NCBI GenBank assembly: GCA_030696155.1
Contig: JAUYSY010000074.1
Location: 1 to 58,203 of the forward strand
Source of the DNA: Alphaproteobacteria bacterium
Lineage (GTDB): Bacteria; Pseudomonadota; Alphaproteobacteria; JAUXUR01
Length of the DNA stretch: 58,203 nucleotides
Reading direction: 5' to 3'
In this document: positions 37,064 to 47,056 of the stretch, in pieces
Layout of the letters: each line of letters starts with the position of its first letter
Numbering within the stretch: the first letter of the stretch is position 1
The notes under the pieces: model-generated
The model's input: only the letters and a program-made list of their open reading frames with translations
What the model was told of the DNA's origin: nothing
The model's database searches: none
Position numbers and translations under genes: made by a program

Positions 37064-37257
37064 TAAATTTTGCTTTAAGAAAAAAAAAGATGCGATTTGT
37101 TGCAAAAATAATATTGTTAATTTTTTGTGTATGTTATCGGAAATGAGCGTTGATGTTTTTGACTTTGGGTGTCACTCCAATACTTTTACGGAATTACTTA
37201 GGGGACAAAGAAGCATCTTCCAAGCTTTTACTTTTTTCATACGAGCGGTGATTGTTG

Positions 37258-37677
37258 ATGAAAAATATTCTTGTTCTTTGTATTGGCAATTCCTGCCGTT
37301 CAATTATGGCTGAAGCGATTATTAATCATTTAGGCGGTAAACATTTCAAGGCAGTAAGCGCAGGTAGCAAACCAACGGGTTGTGTGCATCCCAAAGCTAT
37401 AGAAACCCTTAAGCGTCATGGTATTAATGTGGGGGAACCTCGAAGTAAATCTTTGAATGAATTTACAGGACAAGATTTTGACCTGCTCATCACTGTTTGT
37501 GATGCGGCAGCTTCCGAAAGCTGTCCTGTATTTCTCGGTAAGCACAAAAAACTACACTGGAGTATACCAGATCCAGCCGACGCTATAAGCAGCGAGGAAA
37601 ATATGAACGCTGTATTTGATAAGGTGTTTGATATGCTTAAAATTCGAATAGAAAAAAAATTACTGAACTATGATTAA
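37258..37677 (+). CDS. arsC: Arsenate reductase, low-molecular-weight-phosphatase (ArsC) type
   Basis: 139 residues from the ATG at 37258. P-loop CIGNSCRS near residue 8 (C-X5-R-S), then VSAGSKPTGCVHPKAIETLKRHGI, LLITVCDAAASESCPVF with two further cysteines, and DPADA. This is the thioredoxin-linked ArsC fold (C10/C82/C89 type). It reduces arsenate to arsenite for export by Acr3. No arsR gene is seen upstream. Confidence 0.92.
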   Translation: MKNILVLCIGNSCRSIMAEAIINHLGGKHFKAVSAGSKPTGCVHPKAIETLKRHGINVGEPRSKSLNEFTGQDFDLLITVCDAAASESCPVFLGKHKKLHWSIPDPADAISSEENMNAVFDKVFDMLKIRIEKKLLNYD

Positions 37678-37706
37678 ACTTTTTAGATATAGTGAAATAA
37701 CTTTAA

Positions 37707-37760
37707 ATTCAGACAAGGAATGATGCGCGCTTTGTAGTCTCTTCCTACATGAGGAAGGTT
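37707..37760. repeat. Partial family B-like palindrome between arsC and acr3
   Basis: ATTCAGACAAGGAATGATGCG resembles the start of the family B copy at 46952 (ATTCAGACAAGGAGCAACG), and a CTTCCTACATGAGGAAG hairpin follows. It lies just after the arsC stop, so it occurs inside the cassette as well as at its borders. Confidence 0.45.
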
Positions 37761-37765
37761 TGACG

Positions 37766-38849
37766 ATGCATCAATATTTAACAAAAAGGACTTTTTATGG
37801 AGCAGCTTTCCAAGAAACTTTATTTCTTGATCGTTACCTGACGTTATGGATTTTCTGCGCCATGGCCTTGGGTGCAGGATTAGGTTTGGCTTCGGAGAAC
37901 CTTCAAAAGTTTCTCAATAACATGACTGTTGGCGTGACTAACGTTCCTATCGCTATAGGATTAATCTTAATGATGTATCCACCGTCCACCGTTGGCACGT
38001 GTCAAATATGAAGAGCTGGGACAGGTGTTTCAAGATCGTAAAATTCTGATTATCTCTATTGTGCAAAATTGGATAATAGGCCCGCTTCTAATGTTCGTGC
38101 TGGCCGTTATTTTCTTGCATAACTATCCTGAATATATGACAGGTGTCATCCTCATTGGTCTTGCACGTTGCATTGCGATGGTGATTGTGTGGAATCAGCT
38201 TGCCGGAGGTTGTAACCAATATGTGGCGGGATTGGTTGCATTCAACAGTGTGTTTCAGCTTTTGTTTTTTTCGGTATATGCCTGGTTTTTTCTTAATTTC
38301 CTGCCCTCAGTTATAGGCCTTTCATCTCAAGTATTGGATATTAGCTACTGGACAATTGCCGAATCAGTCTTAATTTATCTGGGAATCCCATTTTTTGCTG
38401 GTTATCTGACGCGCAAGATATTGCGTCCACGTAAAGGAGCGGAGTGGTCTGATGACATTTTTCTACCAAAAATCGCGCCTATCACTTTGATTGCTCTTCT
38501 TTTTACCATTATTTGCATGTTTATTCTTAAAGGAAATGTGATTATGGAGTTACCACAGGATGCATTGCTTATTGCTATTCCACTGACGATTTATTTCGTT
38601 GTAATGTTTTTTATCAGCTTTATTATGGGTAAGCTGATCGGCGCTGATTATGCACACACCACTGCCACTGCTTTTACAGCAGCTAGTAATAATTTTGAGT
38701 TGGCCATTGCGGTGGCTATTGCTACTTTCGGTCTTGCATCTCCAGTGTCTTTTGCCACGGTTATTGGTCCTTTGGTAGAGGTGCCGGTACTGATTTTGCT
38801 AGTTAAAGTCGCACTTTGGTTACGCAGCAAATGTTACAAAAAAGAATGA
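37766..38849 (+). pseudogene. acr3: Arsenite efflux transporter Acr3, broken by a 7-bp tandem duplication
   Basis: The N-terminal part (37766-38011, [20 protein letters not shown] ... [12 protein letters not shown]) and the rest (from about 37993, [17 protein letters not shown] ... [33 protein letters not shown] ... [19 protein letters not shown]) are in different frames. At the junction CCACCGT occurs twice in a row (37979-37985, 37986-37992). Removing one copy restores [12 protein letters not shown] exactly. The permease has about ten membrane segments and normally exports arsenite. It is either a recent pseudogene, a reversible slip mutation or a sequencing error. Confidence 0.9.
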
Positions 38850-38850
38850 T

Positions 38851-39927
38851 ATGCACATGACGAAAAGTAAAACTGACTATGACGTTATTATTATCGGCGG
38901 CGGGCAGGCAGGGCTTGCGACTGCTTATTATATGAAGAGAATTGGTTTAAATTTTCTTATCCTTGATGCAGAAAAAAAGCCTGGTGGTGCATGGCTGCAT
39001 ACATGGGACTCGCTTCGCTTGTTTTCTCCGGCCAGTTATAGTTCTTTGCCTGGGTTGCAAATACCGCAGGAGAATTCGGAGATTTTTCCAGGTAGAGAAG
39101 ACGTCATTAACTATTTTACGCGTTATGAGCAGCGCTATGAATTTGAGATAGTGCGTCCTGTAAAAATTAATCAGATCAAATCAGAAAATAACCGTCTTAT
39201 AGTCATAAGTGAAGATGGTCGAAGTTGGATTACGCGTTCGGTTGTTAGTGCAACTGGAACGTGGAGACACCCATTCACTCCTATCTATAAAGGTCAGGAG
39301 TCGTATGAGGGAGAGCAAACGCATTCTGCACATTATTTATCACCTGATTCCTATCAAGGTAAGCGTGTGGTTGTGGTAGGTGGCGGGAATTCCGGTGCAC
39401 AGATTTTAGCTGAGCTTTCTAAAGTTGCCGATACTACATGGGTGACATTGCAAGATCCTGTATTCTTACCTGATGATGTAGATGGACGTGTATTATTTGA
39501 ACGTGCGACAGCAAGAATAAAAGGTACGGTGGACGACAAGCAACCAATTGGCGGTATTGGTGATATCGTCATGGTTCAGTCGGTTAAGAATGCGCGTGAT
39601 CGTGGAGTATTAACCAGTGTACGTCCATTTATGGCATTCACGAAAACTGGCGTAATCTGGCCAAATAGTTTTGAAGAAGTCGTTCATGCGATATTCTGGT
39701 GCACAGGGTTTAGACCCGCGCTTTCTCACCTTGAATCTTTGGGCGTAGTGGGTGTAGAAGGTAAAGTTGATCTAAAGCAAAACCAATCTATTAAGGAGCC
39801 ACGTCTTTGGCTGATCGGTTATGGCGATTGGGTGGGTGCAGCTTCCGCCACTCTAATTGGCGCTTCTCGTACTGCTCGTGAGATGTCGTCTAGACTAAGT
39901 GCGTGGCTTGTTGAGAATAATTTATAA
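38851..39927 (+). CDS. arsO: ArsO-like flavin-dependent oxidoreductase
   Basis: 358 residues. N-terminal FAD-binding GGGQAGLATAYY, second dinucleotide-binding GGGNSGAQILAEL, and GGAWLHTWDSLRLFSPASYSSLPG, typical of the ArsO/flavin-containing monooxygenase group found in ars operons. The start is 1 base after acr3, so it is co-transcribed. ArsO's reaction is not well defined. The cassette is less AT-biased than its neighbours. Confidence 0.85.
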   Translation: MHMTKSKTDYDVIIIGGGQAGLATAYYMKRIGLNFLILDAEKKPGGAWLHTWDSLRLFSPASYSSLPGLQIPQENSEIFPGREDVINYFTRYEQRYEFEIVRPVKINQIKSENNRLIVISEDGRSWITRSVVSATGTWRHPFTPIYKGQESYEGEQTHSAHYLSPDSYQGKRVVVVGGGNSGAQILAELSKVADTTWVTLQDPVFLPDDVDGRVLFERATARIKGTVDDKQPIGGIGDIVMVQSVKNARDRGVLTSVRPFMAFTKTGVIWPNSFEEVVHAIFWCTGFRPALSHLESLGVVGVEGKVDLKQNQSIKEPRLWLIGYGDWVGAASATLIGASRTAREMSSRLSAWLVENNL

Positions 39928-40001
39928 TAGACTTTTTTCGAAACTACTATTGGGGTCGATTGATGTGTCGCTTTGGTGTTCAGATCCTTATGTATGAAGA
40001 A
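39928..40001. repeat. Family C palindrome, left half (copy 3)
   Basis: GACTTTTTTCGAAACTACTATTGG...GATTGATGTGTCG...GTTCAGATCCTTATGTATGAAGAA directly after the arsO stop matches the left half of 10161-10303 and the remnant at 36742. It too is cut at TATGAAGAA by a MITE. Confidence 0.75.
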
Positions 40002-40349
40002 TCAATCTACGGGACAAAAAATGAAATTGCTTCGGTTTCACCTCTTCCCTTGTGGGAGAGGTCGGCGCGCAGCGACGGGTGAGGGGTATCTAAAGCGTTT
40101 ACAAAGAGTAGCATCATCATGCCATAATTTAAGCATTGCCAAACAAATACTCATCTCTCCAAAATTGTAAAATACCCCTCACCCGCTCCCTTAGGTCGCG
40201 ACCTCTCCCACAAGGGGAGAGGCAAAAAAACCCTTCTTTTGGAGAGCTTTTGGTAAAAAATTATTTTCACTTCTTAGAAATAAGTTGCGGAGTGTGAGAG
40301 CGGGATAGTTAAAAATGGGCTTAATTTCATTTTTTGTCCCGTAGATTGA
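40002..40349. mobile_element. MITE-like element, copy 2, right of the ars genes
   Basis: 348 bp with perfect-looking terminal inverted repeats (TCAATCTACGGGACAAAAAA and its complement). The interior matches 13237-13576 in opposite orientation, including the CTTGTGGGAGAGGTC inverted repeat and GATGAGTATTTGTTTGGC (reversed). No target-site duplication is evident, as the left flank is the broken palindrome. 40350-40528 shows no gene. Confidence 0.88.
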
Positions 40350-40528
40350 TTGACTATACCCAAATGATTTGGAAATGTCGATTTTTAGGTATGAGATTTG
40401 AGGTGATTTTTGATGCCGAAAATTTCGACAGATAATTGTTTTACCTTAGAAATTTTTGGTTCAAAAAGCGACCATAAGGACACTGGCTAAAAACGGTAGT
40501 TTCAGATTATTTCGGTATATATTTTATC

Positions 40529-41974
40529 TCACGACGCTTTTAACGTCGGGATATTAATAATCTTTGCATCTATATTGCGTGATCCTGGTCGATCTATATT
40601 TTGTACATCCAACGCTTTTAACTTGCGATGAAGGGCAGAACGTTCCATACCAATAAAAGTTGCTGTGCGCGATACATTGCCGCTAAAGCGATGAATTTGA
40701 GCTAGCAAATAATCACGTTCAAAGATTTCGCGTGCTTCACGTAAGGGTAGGGTCATCAATTCATGGCCACGTTCCCATTTAAGAACACCAGGTGAATTGC
40801 CTGTAATTTCAGGTGGTAACATTTCAGAAGTGATGGGATCCTTGGCAGTGCCAGGCGCCATAATCAATAGACCTTCAATGACATTACGTAATTGGCGCAC
40901 ATTGCCTGGCCAATCATATGTTTGAAGTGCAATAAGTGCATCATCACGTAAAATTCGTTGTGGCACACCAGCGCTTTTCGAACATTTATCTAAGAAATAT
41001 TCAATAAGTTGAGGAATGTCTTCACGATGTTCACGTAAAGAAGGCATTAGGATTGACACAACATTTAAACGATAGAATAAATCTTGTCTGAATCTGCCAT
41101 GGGCAATTTCTGTTGCTAAATCACGTGAGGTTGCGGTTACAACGCGTACATCGACTTCAACTGAAGTTGTGCCGCCTAAACGTTTAAATGTTTGCTCGTG
41201 AAGGGCGCGGACAATTTTACCTTGGGTTTCTAAAGGCATGTCTGCAACTTCATCAAGGAAAAGAGTGCCATTGTGTGCTTGCTCAAAAAGGCCGATTTTG
41301 CGCGTATGATTTTTACCAATACGGGGGCCTTCAACACCGAAAAGTTCTTCTTCCAAATAATCAGGTTTCATGGTTGCGCAATTTAGCACGACGAAAGGAT
41401 TGTTGGAACGTGTTGACGCTGCATGAAGTTGACGTGCAGCAAGTTCTTTACCAGTGCCTGGTTCGCCAGTGATCATGACACGGCTATTAGAGCGTGCCGC
41501 TTTTTCAATTGCTTGATTCACATGGTTAACGGTCGAGGATGTACCAATTAATTTTTCAGCGAATCCAAAGCGTGATCTTAAGTCAAGATTTTCACGTCTT
41601 AATTGGGCTGTTTCAATAGCGCGTCTAATAAGGACAAGAAGACGATCAGCTTTAAAAGGTTTTTCAATGAAATCATAAGCGCCCAATCTTATAGCATTTA
41701 CAGCCATTTCGATAGTGCCATGACCTGAAATCATAATAACGGGAAGGCCAGGATGATCCTTTTGAATGACTTTGAGAAGCTCAAGTCCATCCATTCTGCT
41801 GCCTTGTAGCCAGATGTCTAAGATAACAAGGCTTGGACAACGTTGTTGTATTGATGCTATTGCTTTTTCTGCGTTTTCAGCATCTCTCGTATCATATCCA
41901 TCATCAGAGAGTATTCCGCCAATTTGCAGACGAATATCTTGTTCATCATCAACAATCAAAATATCATGTGGCAT
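40529..41974 (-). CDS. ntrX: Response regulator NtrX (AAA+ domain without the GAFTGA loop)
   Basis: 481 residues: receiver domain with Asp in LVILDIWLQGSRMDGLELL, an AAA+ domain with Walker A GEPGTGKE and Walker B GTLFLDEVADMP, and a Fis-type helix-turn-helix (GNVSRTATFIGMERSALHRKLKAL). Between EEELFG and RKIGLFEQA the sigma-54-contacting GAFTGA is replaced by VEGPRIGKNHT. So it may regulate sigma-70 promoters directly. It follows ntrY by 2 bases. Confidence 0.94.
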   Translation of the reverse strand: MPHDILIVDDEQDIRLQIGGILSDDGYDTRDAENAEKAIASIQQRCPSLVILDIWLQGSRMDGLELLKVIQKDHPGLPVIMISGHGTIEMAVNAIRLGAYDFIEKPFKADRLLVLIRRAIETAQLRRENLDLRSRFGFAEKLIGTSSTVNHVNQAIEKAARSNSRVMITGEPGTGKELAARQLHAASTRSNNPFVVLNCATMKPDYLEEELFGVEGPRIGKNHTRKIGLFEQAHNGTLFLDEVADMPLETQGKIVRALHEQTFKRLGGTTSVEVDVRVVTATSRDLATEIAHGRFRQDLFYRLNVVSILMPSLREHREDIPQLIEYFLDKCSKSAGVPQRILRDDALIALQTYDWPGNVRQLRNVIEGLLIMAPGTAKDPITSEMLPPEITGNSPGVLKWERGHELMTLPLREAREIFERDYLLAQIHRFSGNVSRTATFIGMERSALHRKLKALDVQNIDRPGSRNIDAKIINIPTLKAS

Positions 41975-41976
41975 TT

Positions 41977-44223
41977 TTAAGAAACCTTTTCTTCTCTGTT
42001 GTCTTCAATAATAGCAGGCGTTTTTGGAAACCTAATGGTCACACGAGCCCCACCCAAATCGGAGTCCCCTAAAATAAGTTCTCCATTATGATCTTCCATA
42101 ATCTTTCGAATAATAGCAAGCCCTAATCCACTACCTTCTGGATGGAAAGTAACGTAAGGCTCGATAAGTTCTTCGCGGCCTTGTATGGGAAAGCCAGGCC
42201 CATTATCTTCAACGTCTAGGTAAGTATCATTGTCGCTTTCGCGTAATGTTAATCTCACCATAGCACGATTATTTGAAGATGACAGCCCAACAAATTTGTC
42301 TTTTACACTTTTTAATGCTTGAACAGCATTCTTAATAAGGTTTTGAATCACTTGTCTTACTTGGCGCGGGTCAGCTTTTAACGTGTAATTTGTTTGAAAG
42401 ACCTCTAAAGCGAAATGGATATCAGGGTTTGCATTTTTATGCAAGAAAAGAATTTCCTGCGCTAATGATTTGAGCTCTATATCTTTGATGCTTGGGGCAG
42501 GCATACGTGCGAAAGATGAAAACTCATCAACCAATTTACCAATATCATCAACTTGACGAATAATGGTATCTGTACATAATTTAAATACATCGGGATCTGT
42601 TATGATCTCTTTCATATATTTGCGTTGCAAGCGTTCTGCAGCCAGTTGAATAGGCGTTAAAGGGTTTTTGATTTCGTGTGCAACCCGACGTGCAGCATCA
42701 GCCCAAGCTGCTTGCCTTTGAGCGGATAATAATTCTGTAATATCGTCAAAAGTGATGACATAATCATGTCCAGGGTTTTCAATACCTTCAGCAACCAGCG
42801 TTACGCTTAAGGTGCGGATACGGCCTTTTCGCATAATTTTAATATGTTGTTTTGACGTTTGATCGTCAGATTTCATGGCTTGATTTAAAAAACCAGCGAG
42901 CTCTGGCACAAGGATTTCTAATTTTTCACCGAGTTTGATGGCTAGATCAAGAGATAATAAATCGCTTGCGCGTTTATTTGGCAATAAAATGCGGCCTTCT
43001 TTATCAAGTCCTATAACGCCAGCCGATACACCTTGAAGGACGGCTTCTGAAAATCGTTGACGTTGTTCAAGTTTTTCATTGATGATCATTAGTTCTTGTC
43101 GCTGCTCGACAAGTTGGTCGGTCATTTTATTGAATGTTTTGCTCAATATGCCTAAAGCATCATCTTTGTCATCCCGTGTGACGCGAACTGAAAAATCACC
43201 GGCACTGACGCGTTCGGCAGCACCAATCAGATTGGTAATGGGTGTTACAAGTTGTGTTGCGAAACGAAGACCACTCCACATTGAGGCTAAAAGAAATAAT
43301 AAAGCAACAACAATAAAAACAAGTACAAATAAGATTTCAACATCAGCGCTTTGACCATGTAATGCTTCATAAGCTGAGGCTGCTTCGAGTGTTAAATTAA
43401 CATTTTCATGAACCAAAGGATTAACAAGGCGGGCAATATATAAAAAACGTTCAGCAAAAGAAGAATCGACAAGCACAAGGGCACGCATACGATCTTCAGT
43501 TTCGCTTGCAAAAATGGAAATACCTGTTTTTCGTGCTTCCCTAAGCGCTTGATCGGGTAATAGGGGAAAATCGACGAGTGACCAACTAGGCCGGTAACTC
43601 GCTACAACGCTCTGATGGTGGTCAAAGACAATAGCTTCTGTTAAGTCACGTTGTATAGCTTGATCTTCTATAAATTGGCTTAGGGTTTCAGGGTTTTTAA
43701 GAAAAAGATGTTTGTATTGGTTGTAATCATAGGCCATCCCCATGGCTTCGCCATGAATCGATTTTTTGTGTTCTTTAAGGTAAGATTCGGCGACTTTTTT
43801 AGATTCATTAACAGCTGTTGAAACGCGTGAACTAAACCAATTTTCAATACCTAGATGGAAGAAAATAACTGAAAAACTAAGGACAATGATTGTAGGAATG
43901 ATGGCCGCTAAACTGAACGCTAAAGCAAGTTTTACGTGAAGTCCTGAACCTGCAGCCCCTTCTTTGCGTCTATGCCAAACGGACACAATTTGTCGTGTAA
44001 CGACAATGCCAAAAAAAAGCAATAAAACAAGATTAATATTGAGCAGAATAATAACTGTTTTGGGGTCAGGTCCCAAAGGTGGATTACTTGAAATAACAGC
44101 ATAGGTCGTGACACATGAAATTAGCACGGTAATTGCTAGAAAAACAGCCGTTTTTTTTTCGAGATTCTTTTTTTTTGCCCATTCCTTAAAAACAAGAAAG
44201 AGGGATTTGATTTTTTTTTTCAT
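41977..44223 (-). CDS. ntrY: Sensor histidine kinase NtrY
   Basis: 748 residues from the ATG at 44223; an in-frame TTG three codons up is unlikely. Several N-terminal membrane segments, an extracytoplasmic stretch, a HAMP region (TPITNLIGAAERVSAGDFSVRV), a PAS domain, the H-box ARRVAHEIKNPLTPIQLAAERL with phospho-His, and ATPase boxes (NLIKNAVQAL, DNGPGFP, GSGLGLAI). It phosphorylates NtrX in envelope, nitrogen or redox control in alphaproteobacteria. Confidence 0.96.
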   Translation of the reverse strand: MKKKIKSLFLVFKEWAKKKNLEKKTAVFLAITVLISCVTTYAVISSNPPLGPDPKTVIILLNINLVLLLFFGIVVTRQIVSVWHRRKEGAAGSGLHVKLALAFSLAAIIPTIIVLSFSVIFFHLGIENWFSSRVSTAVNESKKVAESYLKEHKKSIHGEAMGMAYDYNQYKHLFLKNPETLSQFIEDQAIQRDLTEAIVFDHHQSVVASYRPSWSLVDFPLLPDQALREARKTGISIFASETEDRMRALVLVDSSFAERFLYIARLVNPLVHENVNLTLEAASAYEALHGQSADVEILFVLVFIVVALLFLLASMWSGLRFATQLVTPITNLIGAAERVSAGDFSVRVTRDDKDDALGILSKTFNKMTDQLVEQRQELMIINEKLEQRQRFSEAVLQGVSAGVIGLDKEGRILLPNKRASDLLSLDLAIKLGEKLEILVPELAGFLNQAMKSDDQTSKQHIKIMRKGRIRTLSVTLVAEGIENPGHDYVITFDDITELLSAQRQAAWADAARRVAHEIKNPLTPIQLAAERLQRKYMKEIITDPDVFKLCTDTIIRQVDDIGKLVDEFSSFARMPAPSIKDIELKSLAQEILFLHKNANPDIHFALEVFQTNYTLKADPRQVRQVIQNLIKNAVQALKSVKDKFVGLSSSNNRAMVRLTLRESDNDTYLDVEDNGPGFPIQGREELIEPYVTFHPEGSGLGLAIIRKIMEDHNGELILGDSDLGGARVTIRFPKTPAIIEDNREEKVS

Positions 44224-44233
44224 GGTTTCCAAT

Positions 44234-44354
44234 TAACTGCCCACCTTATGGGCAAATTCGTCGTCAGTCTTCCGCTTCCGGTACTCATGTACTATAGTAC
44301 ATTCCGTTCCAGTTCTCAGTCTTTCTAGACTTTGCCTCATAATCTGCACAGTTA
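44234..44354. repeat. Palindromic element, family A copy 3
   Basis: 121 bp just upstream of the ntrY start. The core is intact (TTATGGGCAAATTCGTCGTCAG ... CATGTAC/GTACATTCCG ... TCTAGACTTTGCCTCATAA). The outermost taactg/cagtta pairs, while the part between it and TTATG has lost pairing. It is the least well-paired full family A copy. It lies in the ntrY leader rather than after a stop. Confidence 0.85.
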
Positions 44355-44516
44355 GAAGTGAGGGGGCTTGGATGTGCTATTGTACTAAATTAACGATGTC
44401 ACAGGTTGTATCTTAATTGCAACTTTAGGGAAAGTACATCAAAAAATATAAATAAGAATAATTTAAATATGCGTTGGATGTTTGGGGCGTTGCCACCCCA
44501 AATTGAGATTAGAATA

Positions 44517-45419
44517 TTATGAAAGAATTCCTTTTTTTTGCAGTCTCAAACGCGTTTCATATAATTCACGTGCGAGTGCGTCTAAGAATAAGGGCAAATT
44601 ATAGGTTTTGCTTCCATAGCCTATTGTTTCGAATGTAAATTTATCTTCAAGGTTTTTTTCTGCTAAAAACCTTTGGCAGACAGCATTTTGGTATCTTATA
44701 TGAGGCGCTGATGAGACCACTAGATATTTACCAGGTTCTGGATTTTTTTCGAGCCAGGTATTGAGTGTATCAATTGTTGTGGGTCTTACGAATTGTCCAG
44801 ATGCATTGAGTTTTTTAGGTGCAGAAGCAACGATGTTTTCTTTTGAATTTGGAAAAACGTTGATAATTTTTTGTATTACATTTGTTTCAGTGCGTAAATC
44901 CGCTATATCTATTTCACCAAAAATTTTTTTTAAGTTTTCGGGTGACTCAACAGAGGGGTCTAAATCTCTTTCTCCGACGAGATAATAATATTTGGAAGCA
45001 TTAATATCCAACGCATTCATAAAATCATATCGTTTTTTTTGGGTTTTGCTTGTTGCACCCAAAAGAAGTATTCCTTTACAATCCTGGTTTTTTGGCTTTT
45101 TTTCATCTTGTATTTTAAGCTGTTCTAAAAATGGACGTGCAGATTCTTCGAGTGCCTTAAATTGGTTTGGATCAATGTCCCAACGTTCTTGACCAGGTTT
45201 CCGAAGCCAGGCTTTTTGCGTTTCTTCAATTATAGAGTTTAAGTTTCCTAAATGTTCAATTTTCATGACATTAAGAAGATTTAAAAGTACTTCTTGGGGA
45301 CGACCTGTTTCATCCACAAGGGATAGTGCAAAACTTTCTTGGCGATTGGTGCAAGATGTTTGAATGAAAATTGCGAGGAGAGCAATTGCTACATATTGGA
45401 TTGATTTTCTAAATCTCAT
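44517..45419 (-). CDS. Lipoprotein of unknown function, possibly YdcF/DUF218-like
   Basis: 300 residues from the ATG at 45419 (AAGG upstream). The lipoprotein signal ends in IFIQTSC. The rest resembles the ElyC/SanA/YdcF fold weakly: LLLGATSKTQKKRYDF, TTIDTLNTWL, and KYLVVSSAPHIRYQNAVCQRFL in the place of the usual late His-Arg motif. I treat that similarity as tentative. It lies between dusB and ntrY on the same strand. Confidence 0.65.
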   Translation of the reverse strand: MRFRKSIQYVAIALLAIFIQTSCTNRQESFALSLVDETGRPQEVLLNLLNVMKIEHLGNLNSIIEETQKAWLRKPGQERWDIDPNQFKALEESARPFLEQLKIQDEKKPKNQDCKGILLLGATSKTQKKRYDFMNALDINASKYYYLVGERDLDPSVESPENLKKIFGEIDIADLRTETNVIQKIINVFPNSKENIVASAPKKLNASGQFVRPTTIDTLNTWLEKNPEPGKYLVVSSAPHIRYQNAVCQRFLAEKNLEDKFTFETIGYGSKTYNLPLFLDALARELYETRLRLQKKGILS

Positions 45420-45548
45420 ATCTAACCTTATCATAATAAAATGTTTCTGCATTTTCAACGATATTTATCTTTTGTTTCAGTGTGCTAGCGATTTCATAGC
45501 AAATATGAAACTAAATAACAAGTGTATTTATATGAGCGTTTTATTGGT

Positions 45549-46547
45549 TTATATAGTTTCAAAATTACTTTCATACAAGGCTTTTAAAAGATGTTTCACA
45601 AGATTCACATCATCGCTCGCATTAATTTTTGCCCGGAACTCAGCTGAGTTCGTAAGGCCTTTGCTGTAGCTTGAAATATGTTTGCGTGCCATACGAAGGC
45701 CAGTGCCCTCGCCATAATGGCTGAGCATATCCTCTAAATGTGCTAAAAGAATAGAATATTGAAGTTCTAGCGGTGGATCAGGTAATTTGACACCTGTTTT
45801 AAGATAATGGCTCATTTGATTTAAAAACCATGGTCTGCCATAGGTTGCACGACCTATCATGATGCCATCAGCACCGGACAGCTTTAGACTTTCATCCGCA
45901 TCATCGTATGAACAAATATCACCATTAACAATCACAGGTATTTTAACAGCGTCTTTAACTTGGCGTATAAAAGCCCAATCAGCGCTTCCAGAATAAAATT
46001 GACATCTGGTGCGACCGTGAATGGTAATCATCTTGATACCTGTTTCTTCGGCAATACGTGCAAGATTCGGGGCATTTAAATTTTCGTGGTCCCAGCCCAT
46101 GCGCATTTTAAGCGTAACAGGGACTTTGACTGCATTCACAGTTGCTTCTAAAATTTTGGAGGCGAGTAATTCGTCGCGCATTAAAGCAGAGCCTGCATAG
46201 CCATTAACAACTTTTTTGGCAGGGCAACCGAAATTAATGTCAATAATAGAAACGCCACGATCTTCGTTCAATTTGGCAGCTTCTGCCATGAAAGCGGGCT
46301 CACATCCTGCAAGTTGGACGGCCATCGGATATTCTTCAGGGCTATGGGAAGCCATCATTAATGTGCGCGCGTTAAGACGTATCATCGCTTGGCTTGCGAT
46401 CATTTCGGATACGACAAGGCCTGCGCCACATTGTTTTACAAGTTTACGGAAGGGAGGGTCAGTGACGCCAGACATAGGTGCTAAAATGACAGGGTCATCA
46501 ATAATGATGTTGCCGATTTGAAGTGGAGCTAGATTGTGATTGTTCAT
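45549..46547 (-). CDS. dusB: tRNA-dihydrouridine synthase DusB (NifR3)
   Basis: 332 residues. FMN barrel with [13 protein letters not shown], catalytic Cys in [40 protein letters not shown] and [13 protein letters not shown] phosphate loop ([16 protein letters not shown]). It reduces uridine in the tRNA D-loop. In many alphaproteobacteria it heads a nifR3-ntrBC-ntrYX operon; here ntrBC is absent and a lipoprotein gene comes between. Confidence 0.96.
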   Translation of the reverse strand: MNNHNLAPLQIGNIIIDDPVILAPMSGVTDPPFRKLVKQCGAGLVVSEMIASQAMIRLNARTLMMASHSPEEYPMAVQLAGCEPAFMAEAAKLNEDRGVSIIDINFGCPAKKVVNGYAGSALMRDELLASKILEATVNAVKVPVTLKMRMGWDHENLNAPNLARIAEETGIKMITIHGRTRCQFYSGSADWAFIRQVKDAVKIPVIVNGDICSYDDADESLKLSGADGIMIGRATYGRPWFLNQMSHYLKTGVKLPDPPLELQYSILLAHLEDMLSHYGEGTGLRMARKHISSYSKGLTNSAEFRAKINASDDVNLVKHLLKALYESNFETI

Positions 46548-46711
46548 AAAATTTTATTAGTATTTTATATTAAAATTATTTTTAAAAACACGTCAATGGA
46601 AAAGTTTAAGTGTTTTACGTAGTTTCTATACATTGAGTATTTAATACTCTAAAAATCTGACAATTTTACTAATCATACAGATTTAAGTATAACACCATTC
46701 CGCGGTACGAA

Positions 46712-46786
<75 letters not shown>

Positions 46787-46798
46787 TACAAGAACTGA

Positions 46799-46827
46799 AA
46801 GTTATATCTTTTTGGTATAAAGGTCAA
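46799..46827 (-). promoter_or_regulatory. Probable promoter of tRNA-Lys
   Basis: On the minus strand TTGACC (46827-46822) is followed 17 bases later by TAACTT, or 15 bases later by TATAAC, ending a dozen bases before the tRNA. The rest of 46548-46711 and 46828-46951 shows no gene. Confidence 0.5.
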
Positions 46828-46951
46828 TCCCTATTTTGATGTTTTTTATATTTTTTTTTAGATTGGCAGATAAAAATGCATTTTTTTCAGCATATTGATA
46901 AAAAAAACGGCAAATTTATTGACAAAATCATTTATGAAATGCGTCAATTTT

Positions 46952-47056
46952 TATAGTTGAATGATTTGAAATTCAGACAAGGAGCAACGAGCGAAGTGTA
47001 TCCCTATATACATGAGCGAGGCGCGACGAGGTATCAATTCGAGTCATTTAACTATA
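46952..47056. repeat. Palindromic element, family B copy 2, over the TPR gene stop codon
   Basis: 105 bp. Outer arms tatagttgaatgattt and gagtcatttaactata pair at 13 of 16 positions. The core AGACAAGGAGCAACGAGCGAAG, TGTATCC, TATATACATGAG, CGAGGCGCGACGAGGTATC matches 32677-32780 in reverse. The right arm contains the last codons and stop of the TPR gene, so it is transcribed at that mRNA's 3' end. Confidence 0.85.

Noticed and set aside
37125..37313. 62-codon ORF upstream of arsC as a possible arsR remnant
   Set aside because: The translation shows no helix-turn-helix or metal-binding Cys pair and overlaps arsC in another frame.
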